64,000 nt of DNA from Candidatus Nitronereus thalassa (GTDB lineage Bacteria; Nitrospirota; Nitrospiria; Nitrospirales; UBA8639), in assembly GCF_032191465.1 (NCBI RefSeq), contig NZ_JAQOUE010000001.1:1054001-1118000 (forward strand). The letters are read 5' to 3'. Every line of letters starts with the position of its first letter. The stretch's first letter is position 1. Below the pieces are notes generated by a model that was not told where the DNA came from, did no database searches, and worked only from the letters and a program-made list of their open reading frames with translations. The translations under genes and the position numbers were made by a program. Shown here in pieces: positions 25,573 to 35,226 of this stretch.

Positions 25573-27495
25573 ATGATGATGAACACCACCCTTACCCAAT
25601 CATTTAAGAGATTTAACGACATCTTGGATAAGGTGTTTGCTCGGTATCGGATGCTATTTATTGTGGGTTCCCATCTCGGGGTAGTAGCTTTTGCCAATAT
25701 TCTTTCTTTTTTCTTTAGATTTGAAGGGATCATTCCTCATGAATATCAGGTGCTATGTGCACGAATGCTTCCTATTCTTCTTCTCATCTATATGGTGAGT
25801 CTTTGGTTGTTTGGGTTATTTCATGGCCTATGGCGGTATGTGGGTTTTCATGATTTGGTAAGGATTGTGTGGGCTTGCTTCGTTGGAAGTCTGATCTTTT
25901 TTCTCTTCATTCATATCTTATTGCACGTTACCTATTATCCTCGCTCCACGATTATCCTGACAGGCCTACTCAGCGCAGGCTTTCTTGGGGGGATGAGACT
26001 AACATTTCGTTGGTTTCGTGAGTGGATTCAACGAGTTGGAGCCACTGGACGCCGAGTTTTACTGGTTGGTGCTGGGGATGCCGGGGAGCTGTTACTAAGA
26101 GATCTTCAAAGTAGTCGTGCTCACAATTATTTTCCAGTGGCTTTTGTGGATGATGCCAAGGCAAAACAAAAAAGCCGAATTCACGGGATTCCCGTGGCAG
26201 GAAGAATTGAAGACATTCCGGATGTGGCGAGGCAATACCATGTAGAAGAGATAATCATAACTATTCCTTCGGCAACTCCCCAGATTCGACAAAGAATTTT
26301 GTTCGCCTGTGAGCCTTGCCCCATACCCATTAAAACTCTCCCTGACCTGCAAGCTCTTCTTAATAGTCCCGTTTCATTTCATGGCGTTCATAGTTTTACG
26401 TTAGAAGATCTTTTGCAGCGGGAACCAGTGAAGACCGCCCTAGATGAACTATATCCTTTACTCAATAATAAACGGATTCTAGTTACCGGTGCTGGAGGAT
26501 CCATAGGGTCTGAGCTTTGCCGGCAAATTTCATGGTATCAACCATCGTTGCTTCTTCTTTTTGAACGACATGAAAACAGCCTATACTCTTTGGAATTAGA
26601 GCTGCGTGGAAAATTTCCCAACCTAAATTTAGTTGCCATTGTCGGAGACACCACCGTAAGGGACTGCGTTGGGGAAGTTTTCTCTCACCATTCACCGGAA
26701 TTGGTTTTTCATGCTGCAGCTCATAAACATGTCCCACTAATGGAGAGTAATGCCATTGAAGCTGTTCGTAATAACGTCTTTGGCACGAAAGTTTTGGGCG
26801 AGATGGCTTTGGCTCATGAAGTTGAACAGTTTGTTCTCATTTCTACTGATAAAGCCATCAATCCTACCAATGTTATGGGGGCTACAAAATGGGTCGCTGA
26901 ATGCTTGATTCAGGGATTTAACAAAAAGCCAGGACCCAGGTTTGATGCTGTTCGATTTGGCAATGTTCTTGGGAGTAATGGAAGTGTAGTTCCGCTTTTC
27001 GCCGAGCAGATTAAGAAAGGAGGCCCAGTCACGGTTACCCACCCTGAAATAAAACGATACTTTATGACAATTCCGGAAGCCGTTCAATTATGCTTGCAAG
27101 CAAGTTCTCTAGGAAAGGGGGGAGAAATATTTGTTTTAGATATGGGCGAACAAATTTCCATTGCGGATTTGGCAAGAAATATGATCAGGCTTTCTGGCTT
27201 CGTTCCCAATCAAGACATTAAAATTACCTTTTCCGGGCTTCGCCTTGGTGAAAAACTTTTTGAAGAGTTAGTTGGGAAAAATGAAACACTAGCACCTACT
27301 GTCCATCCAAAAATTCAAAAAATCCAGACAGATCCCGCAAAGAAACATGAAACACTTGCCGATCATATAAAAAACTTGGAGGAACTGGTTGCCGATGGAA
27401 ATTCCGAAAAACTCCTTGAAAAACTTAAGGACATTGTTCCTGGATACACGCCTACCCCTCCATTCTTTCATTGCATGCCAAGTGAAATTTCTTGA
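25573..27495 (+). CDS. WbpM/CapD-type nucleoside-diphosphate-sugar dehydratase
   Basis: The 640-residue protein has four N-terminal membrane segments (about residues 20-140), a first Rossmann domain (VLLVGAGDAGELLLRDL) and an extended SDR domain with GAGGSIG at 306-312. The catalytic segment is TNVMGATKWVAE, where M435 replaces the usual tyrosine of YxxxK. This is normal in large members such as WbpM and PglF. These enzymes make UDP-4-keto-6-deoxy-GlcNAc for bacillosamine, QuiNAc or FucNAc. It fits as supplier of the first sugar for the transferase upstream. The last 44 bases overlap the convergent ligase gene. Confidence 0.92.
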   Translation: MMMNTTLTQSFKRFNDILDKVFARYRMLFIVGSHLGVVAFANILSFFFRFEGIIPHEYQVLCARMLPILLLIYMVSLWLFGLFHGLWRYVGFHDLVRIVWACFVGSLIFFLFIHILLHVTYYPRSTIILTGLLSAGFLGGMRLTFRWFREWIQRVGATGRRVLLVGAGDAGELLLRDLQSSRAHNYFPVAFVDDAKAKQKSRIHGIPVAGRIEDIPDVARQYHVEEIIITIPSATPQIRQRILFACEPCPIPIKTLPDLQALLNSPVSFHGVHSFTLEDLLQREPVKTALDELYPLLNNKRILVTGAGGSIGSELCRQISWYQPSLLLLFERHENSLYSLELELRGKFPNLNLVAIVGDTTVRDCVGEVFSHHSPELVFHAAAHKHVPLMESNAIEAVRNNVFGTKVLGEMALAHEVEQFVLISTDKAINPTNVMGATKWVAECLIQGFNKKPGPRFDAVRFGNVLGSNGSVVPLFAEQIKKGGPVTVTHPEIKRYFMTIPEAVQLCLQASSLGKGGEIFVLDMGEQISIADLARNMIRLSGFVPNQDIKITFSGLRLGEKLFEELVGKNETLAPTVHPKIQKIQTDPAKKHETLADHIKNLEELVADGNSEKLLEKLKDIVPGYTPTPPFFHCMPSEIS

Positions 27496-28780
27496 ACCAC
27501 TTCGCCATGAGACCCTCCTTGGATGACCTGACTTGATGAAACCCCTCTTCTATTATTTTCACTCGCAACCATAAAGCAAAGTACAATCCAGTCAGGAGCC
27601 AAAACAGGTAAGCCAAAGTACCTACCAACATATTGTCAAACATGTTTCTTGTAATGACCCCAACTACCATAAGTAAGACACCTAACCCAAGATTCCCCAC
27701 AAAGGTCCCTCTATACAATTGAACTCCGTCGATCGCAGTCCTCAGTATGAAAAAAAATATCACTACATAAAAGACGAAACCAGTCAGTCCTACACCATAG
27801 ATCATAGAGATAAAAACATTATGCAGATGCATGCCCGTGGAAGGTACATTACCAGAACCCACCATAATTTCTTCGTTGATTTTTTGAAAAGTATGATTTC
27901 CATAGCCAAACCCCATAATAGGGTTTTCCATAATTTGCTCAAAGGCAATCTTCCAAGTGCCTAAACGAATTTTCGTTGACTCAAGACTTGCAAAGGAAGT
28001 ATCTTGGACAATGTCATTCTGGTCTCCTTGAAACACCTGCCCTCCGATTAAAATTAGTCCGCAAATAAAAACCGGAAAGCTCCATTTCAGCCATTTATTT
28101 TTTAACCCAAGGAACCATAGTACGGCCAACTGAGAAAAAAAGGCCAGCCAGGCGCCTCGAGTGTGGGACAGAAATAAGGCTGCAAGGACAATAAAAAAAA
28201 GACTGGTGACAAGCAATTTCGCACGCTGCCCATTTTCTTCAAGATAAAACATCCATATAAAAGGAATGCTCATCACTAGGAAACTTGAAAACCATTGCCC
28301 TGATTGAGTGAGAGAGTGAGCATGGCTCGTCTTATCAAACAAACTGTCGGCTTTCGCAAAATGTTCTACAATCCCGAACGCGCTCATCAGTACGATGCCA
28401 AACACAAAAGCAACAAGAATATTTTTTACTTGGCTTTCATTTTGTATTACATTCACCACAAAATAGAACATGATGAATAGCAAAATGGTCTTACGCCATT
28501 CAGCAAAACTATAGCTAGGATCAAAAGCAAATGGGACGGTAACTAAAACCCAGGCGACAAAAGAAAGGATGGGCAGGTCCAAAGGGGTTCGCTTGAAATG
28601 AAAATCTTGATTTCTTAATCTTACACTCACCCACAAAACGAGGAGCCCGACAAACAAAAACTCAATTGCATGACTGAGTTTGGCCACAGGAACAAGAAAA
28701 GCGATGGCCATGAGCCCAAAAGTAAATATCTTTTCTTGATCAATGCTTAAGGGTGTTTTTAATTTTCGAATTAACTCCAA
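27452..28780 (-). CDS. O-antigen ligase-like polymerase (WaaL/RfaL family)
   Basis: The 442-residue protein has about 11-12 hydrophobic segments and the Wzy_C-type segment centred on SHTRGAWLAFF (about residues 225-235), with a large periplasmic loop after FGYGNHTF. This is the topology of O-antigen ligases and polymerases, which join undecaprenyl-linked glycan to lipid A-core or polymerise repeats in the periplasm. The gene is convergent with the WbpM-like gene and overlaps it by 44 bases, so both C-termini are encoded on opposite strands. It lies 38 bases after the start of kdsD, on the same strand. Confidence 0.85.
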   Translation of the reverse strand: MELIRKLKTPLSIDQEKIFTFGLMAIAFLVPVAKLSHAIEFLFVGLLVLWVSVRLRNQDFHFKRTPLDLPILSFVAWVLVTVPFAFDPSYSFAEWRKTILLFIMFYFVVNVIQNESQVKNILVAFVFGIVLMSAFGIVEHFAKADSLFDKTSHAHSLTQSGQWFSSFLVMSIPFIWMFYLEENGQRAKLLVTSLFFIVLAALFLSHTRGAWLAFFSQLAVLWFLGLKNKWLKWSFPVFICGLILIGGQVFQGDQNDIVQDTSFASLESTKIRLGTWKIAFEQIMENPIMGFGYGNHTFQKINEEIMVGSGNVPSTGMHLHNVFISMIYGVGLTGFVFYVVIFFFILRTAIDGVQLYRGTFVGNLGLGVLLMVVGVITRNMFDNMLVGTLAYLFWLLTGLYFALWLRVKIIEEGFHQVRSSKEGLMAKWFKKFHLACNERMEG

Positions 28781-28818
28781 GGCGAAAACCGATTTTGCTT
28801 AATCACAAAAAGCTAGCC

Positions 28819-29793
28819 TTACAATCCTCGAACGACCAAATCATGCAAGTGAATCATCCCAACAACTTTCTGATGCCTGGATAAGACTGGCAATAAAGAA
28901 ATAGGCTTATCACGTTTCTCCATTTTTTCCAAAGCGGAGTAGGCGGTTTCGTCTTCAAACACAAAATCCGGTTTGGGGTTCATAATATCGACAATTTTCG
29001 CCGCAAATAAATCATCCCCACGCTCTAAGACTTTTCGAATATCATAATCCGTAACCAACCCAACCAAACGCCCTTCGTCATCAATAACGGAAACCGCACC
29101 GGAACGCTTTCTTGTAATTTCCGATAGCATGGTCTTCGTATCTGCAGAAACAGGAATAACGGGATTGTCCACACCTGACCGCATGATATCCCCCACCATT
29201 AACAACAATCGTTTCCCTAATTGTCCACCAGGATGATTCACGGCGAACTCTTCAGGCTGAAAATTTCGCAACTTCATCAAGGTCATGGCCAATGCATCAC
29301 CCACGACCAACGCCGCGGTGGTACTCGTCGTTGGGGCCATATTAAACGGGCAGGCTTCCTCTTCTATAGGAGTATGCAAAACGAGATCTGAATGTCTTGC
29401 CATGGTTGACTTCGGCTGAGCCGTAATTGAAATAACCTTCGCGCCAACCTTTCGTGCCACGGGCAGAATGGCATTCAATTCCTCACTTTCCCCAGACTTC
29501 CCAATGGCTAGCACAACATCATTTTTTTGGATAATGCCCACGTCTCCATGCATTCCATCAGCGCTATGCAAGAACATGGCAGGAGTACCGGTCGATACCA
29601 TAGTTGCAGCAACCTTCTGTCCGATAATGCCCGACTTTCCAACACCCGTCACTACCACCTTTCCTTGACAGGCAAACAGCAGCCGGACGGCCTCCTCGTA
29701 ATCAGGGCCTAAATTTTTCTGAAGTCCCGCAATCGCCCGAGATTCCAGCTCCAGAACACGGCGGATTTCAGCAAGAACATTCATACCAGTCAC
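28819..29793 (-). CDS. kdsD: Arabinose-5-phosphate isomerase KdsD/KpsF
   Basis: The 324-residue protein has an N-terminal SIS domain (VVVTGVGKSGIIGQK; LHSADGMHGDVG with the zinc-binding His; IGKSGESEE) and two CBS domains in the last 120 residues (IMRSGVDNPVIPVSADT and IMNPKPDFVFEDET). It interconverts D-ribulose-5-phosphate and D-arabinose-5-phosphate, the first step to Kdo for lipopolysaccharide. The length is normal. The start could also be M4. Its upstream region is shared with a divergent gene at 30031. Confidence 0.93.
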   Translation of the reverse strand: MTGMNVLAEIRRVLELESRAIAGLQKNLGPDYEEAVRLLFACQGKVVVTGVGKSGIIGQKVAATMVSTGTPAMFLHSADGMHGDVGIIQKNDVVLAIGKSGESEELNAILPVARKVGAKVISITAQPKSTMARHSDLVLHTPIEEEACPFNMAPTTSTTAALVVGDALAMTLMKLRNFQPEEFAVNHPGGQLGKRLLLMVGDIMRSGVDNPVIPVSADTKTMLSEITRKRSGAVSVIDDEGRLVGLVTDYDIRKVLERGDDLFAAKIVDIMNPKPDFVFEDETAYSALEKMEKRDKPISLLPVLSRHQKVVGMIHLHDLVVRGL

Positions 29794-30030
29794 AATGGGA
29801 AAGTTTCCCTTGAAGGGTGAAAACCATTTACAGTGCGAGTCTTACATTATTCAGAGCGGAAGGATTGCACCATATTCATCGGACAGAGTCAATCCAACGC
29901 AAAAGGATATGGTAAACCCTCTCCTTTATCTCCCAGTAACGTTTCAATCTCCTTTAAATATCCATATAATCACACACTAAAAACTCCGATTCATTAAAAA
30001 AATGCAACCAACAGGGGAACCGCGAAAAAA

Positions 30031-30747
30031 TTGAAACCCTCGACAAAAAACAGCATTGCCCAAACTTTTCTCCACCTTGACTATGAAGCCTTAGGAAAAA
30101 TCTACTGCGACGAAGGAGGAGAGGCCTTTTGGCAGCACCGTCAGGGTCCCTGCCAACGGCTAGGGAAAAAAATAGCCTCACATCTCAACCAGAGTTTGGC
30201 CCCAAAGGGCCGCAGCCTGTATATTGGGGCCGGAGTCGCAGAGTTGCCCATGCTTATTGTTGAGACAGCTGATCTCGATCGGTCAGTTTTCCCCTACAGC
30301 CTGCGAAAAAAAGAGGTAGCCATTCTCAACAAAGCCTGCACTGCCCTTCCGTTTCAATTTCTGGCAGACAATGCTCTCCACGCACAAGGCAAATTTGATC
30401 ATCTCTGGCTCGTGAGCGTCCTCAATGATCCGGAATGTTATCCACAAACCTCAGCCCTCTCCTATGGACGCGCAACCCCATTCGATTTTGATCCTGATGC
30501 GTACAAAAAGGAACAGTACATCCTCCTTCGCTTGATTCACTCCTGCCTCAGAAAACTATCCATTCCCGGACTGGTTACTACATCCGTGGAGGAAGTTCCT
30601 TGGATCACCACCTGGTGCCTGGAACACAACATACCGTTTCATCTTGAATCCAAGACATTTCCAACAGCCATTGTCGGTGACCCTTTGTGTTTTATCCACC
30701 TGGACGAAACACCACCACCAAAAGCCAGCAACCAAAAAGAATTATGA
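30031..30747 (+). CDS. Unknown protein with methyltransferase-like Rossmann motif
   Basis: The frame begins with TTG at 30031 after an AGGGGA about 12 bases upstream; no ATG is available. The 238-residue protein has GRSLYIGAGVAELP (about residues 59-72), which resembles motif I of class I SAM methyltransferases, and later FDHLWLVSVLNDPE, like the motif IV strand. The family is not recognised. The stop overlaps the ATG of the oxidoreductase gene in ATGA, so the two are co-translated and may act in one pathway. Confidence 0.65.
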   Translation: MKPSTKNSIAQTFLHLDYEALGKIYCDEGGEAFWQHRQGPCQRLGKKIASHLNQSLAPKGRSLYIGAGVAELPMLIVETADLDRSVFPYSLRKKEVAILNKACTALPFQFLADNALHAQGKFDHLWLVSVLNDPECYPQTSALSYGRATPFDFDPDAYKKEQYILLRLIHSCLRKLSIPGLVTTSVEEVPWITTWCLEHNIPFHLESKTFPTAIVGDPLCFIHLDETPPPKASNQKEL

Positions 30748-31715
30748 AATCCTTAGGCATTGGACTTATCGGACTTGGCCGCCACGGTCAACGTTATGCC
30801 CACCACCTGTTGGAGGGAATTCCCAGGTGCCAATTGGTGGCCGTATGCCGACGGGATTCAACCAAGGGCCAACCCTTTGCAAAGAAACATAGTCTTCAAT
30901 TCTATCAAGACTATCATGACCTCCTTACTCATCCCGAAATCCAGGCCATTGTGGTTGTTACCCCACCGAGCGAAGCCATCTCCATCGCACTCCAAGCCAT
31001 ACGGCACCATAAACCCGTGCTCATTGAAAAGCCCATGGGAAGTTCAGCCAAAGAAGCCCAACAACTCCTTGCCCAATCCACTCAAGAACACATTCCCGTC
31101 ATGGTCGCACAGACCACACGTTATGAGGAAACCATCGCACAGCTGAAAAGCTATGGGAACAAAATTGGAACCTGGCGTTACCTCGTCTTGACAAACCGTT
31201 TACCACCATCTGAAAATCCCCTACTCCAATCCCCGGGAACCTCTCGGGGAGCACTCCTTGAGATCGGGATTCATCAACTCGACCTGGTTCGTTTCCTCAC
31301 CGGGCAGGAGGTCAGCCAAGTTTATTGCGAAATGGAACGATCGCACCCAGAGAATCCTGAGACCCGAGCTTGGGTGACTCTTCACACCAACTCTGGCCTG
31401 CCCTGTCTATTGGATATATCTCGAGTAAGTCAGGGCCGATTCACCCGCACAGAAATTATCGGCGAAACGGGACAACTCATCGCCGACATGACCAGTCCAT
31501 CCTTGACACTTCTCAGGAAGGATGATCATCCAAGGGTTATTCCCCTCACCTCGCAACCAACAATCCCACAGGTACTCTCTGATTTTGTTGACGCTATTCA
31601 ATCGGAAATACCAATGCCAGTCACCGGTCTCGATGGATTGCGAGCCGTCCAAATCGCAGATGCCTGCTACGAATCTGCGAAAACCCAACGCACTATCACC
31701 ATTTCACCCATATAA
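30744..31715 (+). CDS. Gfo/Idh/MocA family oxidoreductase
   Basis: I take the ATG at 30744 as the start because the NAD-binding motif IGLIGLGRHGQRYAHH follows at once; an upstream in-frame ATG inside the previous gene adds nothing recognisable. The 323-residue protein has the family EKP motif in VLIEKPMGSS and the catalytic helix EIGIHQLDLVRFL. These enzymes oxidise or reduce sugars, inositols or nucleotide sugars with NAD(P). The substrate is unknown. The ATGA overlap couples it to the methyltransferase-like gene, and it ends at the base before the stop of the convergent gene. Confidence 0.88.
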   Translation: MKSLGIGLIGLGRHGQRYAHHLLEGIPRCQLVAVCRRDSTKGQPFAKKHSLQFYQDYHDLLTHPEIQAIVVVTPPSEAISIALQAIRHHKPVLIEKPMGSSAKEAQQLLAQSTQEHIPVMVAQTTRYEETIAQLKSYGNKIGTWRYLVLTNRLPPSENPLLQSPGTSRGALLEIGIHQLDLVRFLTGQEVSQVYCEMERSHPENPETRAWVTLHTNSGLPCLLDISRVSQGRFTRTEIIGETGQLIADMTSPSLTLLRKDDHPRVIPLTSQPTIPQVLSDFVDAIQSEIPMPVTGLDGLRAVQIADACYESAKTQRTITISPI

Positions 31716-32441
31716 TCAGTTCTGCGGAAGGTTACCGCCTGGCATTCCCTGCCGTTTGCGTGAAAACACCTTATGAATGTTTTGGTGTTGACTGACCAAA
31801 CGCTCACGAGCTTTCAGAAAAATTTCTTCGACCAAAGCCCAATCCGCCTGGCTCAAATAATAAGACTGAAAAACCACCTCCATCCCTGGCTGCTCCCACA
31901 TGCCATGTTGCCTTGAATACTCCACCAACGCTTCCAAAGATTCAGAGGACCACCCCTGTTCATAGAAGGCCGCACGAATTTCTTCGGTCCTCGCTCCCCA
32001 TTGACGAGAAAGCGCAGTCGAAAAATACTCATGCACCGCTGGTTCTTCGCTCTTCAAAAACATCGATTGAAATTGGATAAGGGAACGAATGAGTTGATTC
32101 GCACGAGGGTCAGCTTCTGGAGGTAACACTCCCGCCTCATGAAACGTGGCAAGCATAGCCATAACGGCCCCGACATACTGAGCGGAGGCACGTTTGGACT
32201 GAAGCAATCTACCTGAGGATGCAGAGATTCCTTGCCACCGACTTTCTTCATGTAGCTCGACATCCCTCCCCACCACATAAAAAAGACTCTCAAACTCAGA
32301 AACTGGCGCTTTCGTGAATTCGGTTGGAGGAGGCGCCTGAATTATTATCCAGTGACTATGATCAAAGGCCCCTCTGACCTGCTCTACGGGAAGCGCAAAG
32401 GACAAGACCAAGCCAACCCCCAAAAGCCACATGGTTCTCAC
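31716..32441 (-). CDS. Exported protein of unknown function
   Basis: The 241-residue protein starts with a clear signal peptide (MRTMWLLGVGLVLSFALP, likely cleavage near VRGA). The mature part is mostly helical, with many glutamate, glutamine and tryptophan residues and no recognised domain. It is probably periplasmic. Its stop abuts the stop of the oxidoreductase gene, with no space for a separate terminator. Upstream is the start region of the divergent yifB-like gene. Confidence 0.7.
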   Translation of the reverse strand: MRTMWLLGVGLVLSFALPVEQVRGAFDHSHWIIIQAPPPTEFTKAPVSEFESLFYVVGRDVELHEESRWQGISASSGRLLQSKRASAQYVGAVMAMLATFHEAGVLPPEADPRANQLIRSLIQFQSMFLKSEEPAVHEYFSTALSRQWGARTEEIRAAFYEQGWSSESLEALVEYSRQHGMWEQPGMEVVFQSYYLSQADWALVEEIFLKARERLVSQHQNIHKVFSRKRQGMPGGNLPQN

Positions 32442-32608
32442 GAAATTCTCCCCTGCATTTTTTCCCAGTCAGTGTAGGTGCGCCATCTCATGGCGCTTCC
32501 GGAACAGGCGGCATAAGATGCTGCAGCTACAATCGGTTGAAAACGAAAAAATCACCTGCCTATAATCCATATGTCTCTCCACCAAATGTCCCCACTAATG
32601 AGGAAAAT

Positions 32609-34135
32609 GTGCTTGCAAAGGTTTTAAGCGCAGGATTGCTTGGGCTCGATGCGCATCTCATTGAAATCGAAGTGGATATTGGGGGTGGTCTCCCTCAATT
32701 TTCCATCGTCGGACTCCCAGATGCCACCGTGCGCGAAAGCCGCGATCGCGTTCGTGCCGCACTCAAAAATACCGGGTTTTTCTTCCCCGCGAAAAAAATC
32801 ACCGTTAACCTTGCCCCTGCGGGAATCAAAAAAGAGGGGTCGGGCCTCGACCTGGGGATTGCCATTGGTATCCTAATCGCCGAAGGCATTCTCGCTCAGG
32901 AATCCGTCACCAATTATGTACTCGTAGGAGAGTTGTCGTTAGATGGCCGTGTTAAGCCCATTACGGGCTCGCTGTCCATAGGCATGCGATGCCAAGGCCA
33001 ACACCCACTCATTATTCCAACGGAGAACGCTTCGGAAGCCGCAGTCCTCAATCAGGTTGAGGTCTATGGCATTCATACCCTCCCAGAAGTCCTTGCCCTT
33101 TTGAACGGCGAACAACCTGCCTCACCTGTGACGGTAGATCGCGCAGCCCTCTTCCACGCCCCAACCAAAATCGAAGAAGACTTTTCCGAAGTCCACGGAC
33201 AAACTCAAGCCAAACGTGCCCTCGAAATTGCAGCCGCCGGAGGCCACAATGTGTTGCTTATCGGCCCTCCCGGTTCAGGAAAAACCATGCTAGCCCAACG
33301 ACTCCCTAGCATCCTACCCTCCCTCAGCCAAGAAGAAGCCATTGAAACCACTCGCGTGCACAGCGTGGCAGGCTTATTGCCAAATGGAGGAGCACTGATC
33401 ACTACCCGCCCATTTCGCGCTCCTCACCATAACATTTCCGAGGCAGGCCTCATAGGTGGGGGGACCATCCCCAAGCCAGGGGAAGTCTCGCTGGCCCATC
33501 ACGGGGTGCTGTTTTTAGATGAAGTCCTCGAATTCAAACGTCCGGTCTTAGACAGCCTTCGCCAACCTCTCGAAGAAGGTACGGTCACGGTGACAAGAGT
33601 GAATGCGTCCCTTCGTTATCCTGCGCAACTCATGCTCGTGACCGCGATGAACCCATGTCCGTGCGGATACTTTGGAGACCGTACACGAGAATGCCTTTGT
33701 TCGCCTCAACAAATCCGGCGGTACCGTGGACGGCTTTCTGGACCACTCCTTGATCGTCTTGACATTCACCTAGAGGTACCTGCGGTGGTCGTATCAGAGT
33801 TGAGCCAGAACCTCGCTGCGGAATCTTCTCTCACCATTCGCGAACGCGTTTCCCAAGCACGGTCCATACAAACGCAACGGTTGCACACTGAAGGACTCTT
33901 TACCAATGCCCAACTCAAACCCCGTCATATAAAAAAATATTGTCCTCTTGATGAACCAGGGAAAAAATTGCTCGAACAAGCTGTGAATCGACTGGGCCTT
34001 TCCGCGAGGGCTTACGGCCGAATTCTGCGCGTTGCACGAACCATTGCCGATTTGGCAAACTCTGAACGGTTGGAAATATCCCACCTCGCTGAGGCCATCC
34101 AGTATCGGAGCATGGACCGTGTTCTTCCCCTATAG
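32609..34135 (+). CDS. YifB family Mg-chelatase-like AAA+ ATPase (ComM type)
   Basis: I place the start at GTG 32609, preceded by GAGGA at 32600-32604, because the family begins with a sequence like VLAKVLSAGLLGLDA; a TTG at 32537 would add 24 unusual residues. The 508-residue protein has an N-terminal Lon-protease-like S5 domain, Walker A GPPGSGKT (219-226), Walker B GVLFLDEVLEF and the C-terminal Mg_chelatase_C helix bundle. ComM, the studied relative, is a hexameric helicase that helps branch migration during natural transformation. The gene stands alone on this strand. Confidence 0.92.
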   Translation: MLAKVLSAGLLGLDAHLIEIEVDIGGGLPQFSIVGLPDATVRESRDRVRAALKNTGFFFPAKKITVNLAPAGIKKEGSGLDLGIAIGILIAEGILAQESVTNYVLVGELSLDGRVKPITGSLSIGMRCQGQHPLIIPTENASEAAVLNQVEVYGIHTLPEVLALLNGEQPASPVTVDRAALFHAPTKIEEDFSEVHGQTQAKRALEIAAAGGHNVLLIGPPGSGKTMLAQRLPSILPSLSQEEAIETTRVHSVAGLLPNGGALITTRPFRAPHHNISEAGLIGGGTIPKPGEVSLAHHGVLFLDEVLEFKRPVLDSLRQPLEEGTVTVTRVNASLRYPAQLMLVTAMNPCPCGYFGDRTRECLCSPQQIRRYRGRLSGPLLDRLDIHLEVPAVVVSELSQNLAAESSLTIRERVSQARSIQTQRLHTEGLFTNAQLKPRHIKKYCPLDEPGKKLLEQAVNRLGLSARAYGRILRVARTIADLANSERLEISHLAEAIQYRSMDRVLPL

Positions 34136-34207
34136 AATGCGTCATGACACACCCGGCTATCAGCCGACGGTTGAGGCATGTCAGCCACCGATTAAAGGTT
34201 CACTTGC

Positions 34208-34426
34208 ATGAGTTCCTTGAGAATCTTCACGTGGTGGTTTCTGGTGGGATCGCTCATGGCGGCAGCCGTAATTCTCATCCAAGGTGGCATACGCGACATC
34301 ATGCTCACCGGAGAACCGTTGTGGGACATCAAACTCATCGAATTGATTACGCCGATCTTCGGAGGAGGCATCTTAGGTGGTTGTATTGCTTTAATCCTTA
34401 ATCGTATTCGCAAACCTGATTCATAA
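34208..34426 (+). CDS. Small membrane protein of unknown function
   Basis: The 72-residue protein has two likely membrane helices (FTWWFLVGSLMAAAVILIQ and the glycine-rich PIFGGGILGGCIALIL) separated by a short polar loop, and a basic C-terminus. An AAAGG lies about 10 bases before the ATG. The longer frame on the opposite strand has poor protein character. It is followed 17 bases later by another small gene and may be co-transcribed with it. Confidence 0.6.
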   Translation: MSSLRIFTWWFLVGSLMAAAVILIQGGIRDIMLTGEPLWDIKLIELITPIFGGGILGGCIALILNRIRKPDS

Positions 34427-34443
34427 AAAGGGGTACGTAGGGC

Positions 34444-34869
34444 ATGGATATTCAAATCGGGGCACATCTGTATCGCAACACTGACGGAACCATTGAAATC
34501 GAGGGCGCATTGCAAATAGAAATTGATATACGCGGAAATGGGACTCCACCTCGACTGAATTTCGCCATATTCGACGGAGGAGGAAAACTTCCGGCAAAGA
34601 TCATGAATAGCGTGTTTACCATTAACGAAAGCAACGCCTATGCTTTGGAAAAAACCCCCGACAGCATCGTTGTGACGCATCCAGGATCTGGGAGAGAAGT
34701 CCTGAACCTTGCCGTGGAATCTGAAAAGAAGGTCATTATTTCCAGAGGAGAATTCGCCACTCTCAAGGGCCATACCATTAAAATTAGCCCTGAGGAATGG
34801 ACTATCGAAAAAACCACAGTGAAGGAAGGCGAAACAGATATGAAAGGAAAATCAGCGTGCCTGGGATGA
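34444..34869 (+). CDS. Unknown beta-rich protein
   Basis: The 141-residue protein is rich in alternating hydrophobic and polar residues, suggesting a beta fold, and lacks a signal peptide, membrane helix or known motif. An AGGGGT lies about 11 bases before the ATG. It follows the small membrane protein gene by 17 bases, and both look like one transcription unit. No function can be assigned. Confidence 0.55.
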   Translation: MDIQIGAHLYRNTDGTIEIEGALQIEIDIRGNGTPPRLNFAIFDGGGKLPAKIMNSVFTINESNAYALEKTPDSIVVTHPGSGREVLNLAVESEKKVIISRGEFATLKGHTIKISPEEWTIEKTTVKEGETDMKGKSACLG

Positions 34870-34958
34870 ATGGAAATGCGTAATCCTGGAGACATCGGGA
34901 AGGGGAAAATTCTGTTCTTTCCACAAGGATTACGGATAGGGCGCTACGGATCATGTTT

Positions 34959-35165
34959 CTAAATTTCTGCCGCCGGAGCATTCCGTGTCCCTTCACACAC
35001 CGAACACACCTGAGGAGCAATTCCCTCACTGACTCGAGCCGGTCCCAAAGCAAACTTCGGATCCAACGCCACAACATCGGCGCCTTGATATGTCCATAAT
35101 CGCCCACACTTCGGGCAGCAAAACCACATAGTATAGCCAGGCCAATCGCGATCTCGCGTTCCCAT
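34959..35165 (-). CDS. Small zinc-ribbon protein
   Basis: The 68-residue protein has two CxxC knuckles, CPKC near residue 17 and CSVC near residue 54, typical of a zinc ribbon. Between them is a hydrophobic stretch with VVALDPKFALGPARVSEG. It may be a nucleic-acid-binding or protein-binding adaptor. The flanking genes are also small and unknown. Confidence 0.65.
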   Translation of the reverse strand: MGTRDRDWPGYTMWFCCPKCGRLWTYQGADVVALDPKFALGPARVSEGIAPQVCSVCEGTRNAPAAEI

Positions 35166-35226
35166 TAACCCTACATTCTCCTAAACAGGCGTGTTCTTAA
35201 GCTGAAGTTTCCCGCCAACAAACATC

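Noticed and set aside
1-29000. Genomic island status of the A/T-rich polysaccharide region
   Set aside because: Composition differs from the right half, but no integrase, tRNA, direct repeats or insertion sequence supports a defined island.
34192-34773. 193-codon minus-strand open frame
   Set aside because: It lies opposite two plus-strand frames with better protein character (membrane helices, balanced composition); its own product has no recognisable motif.
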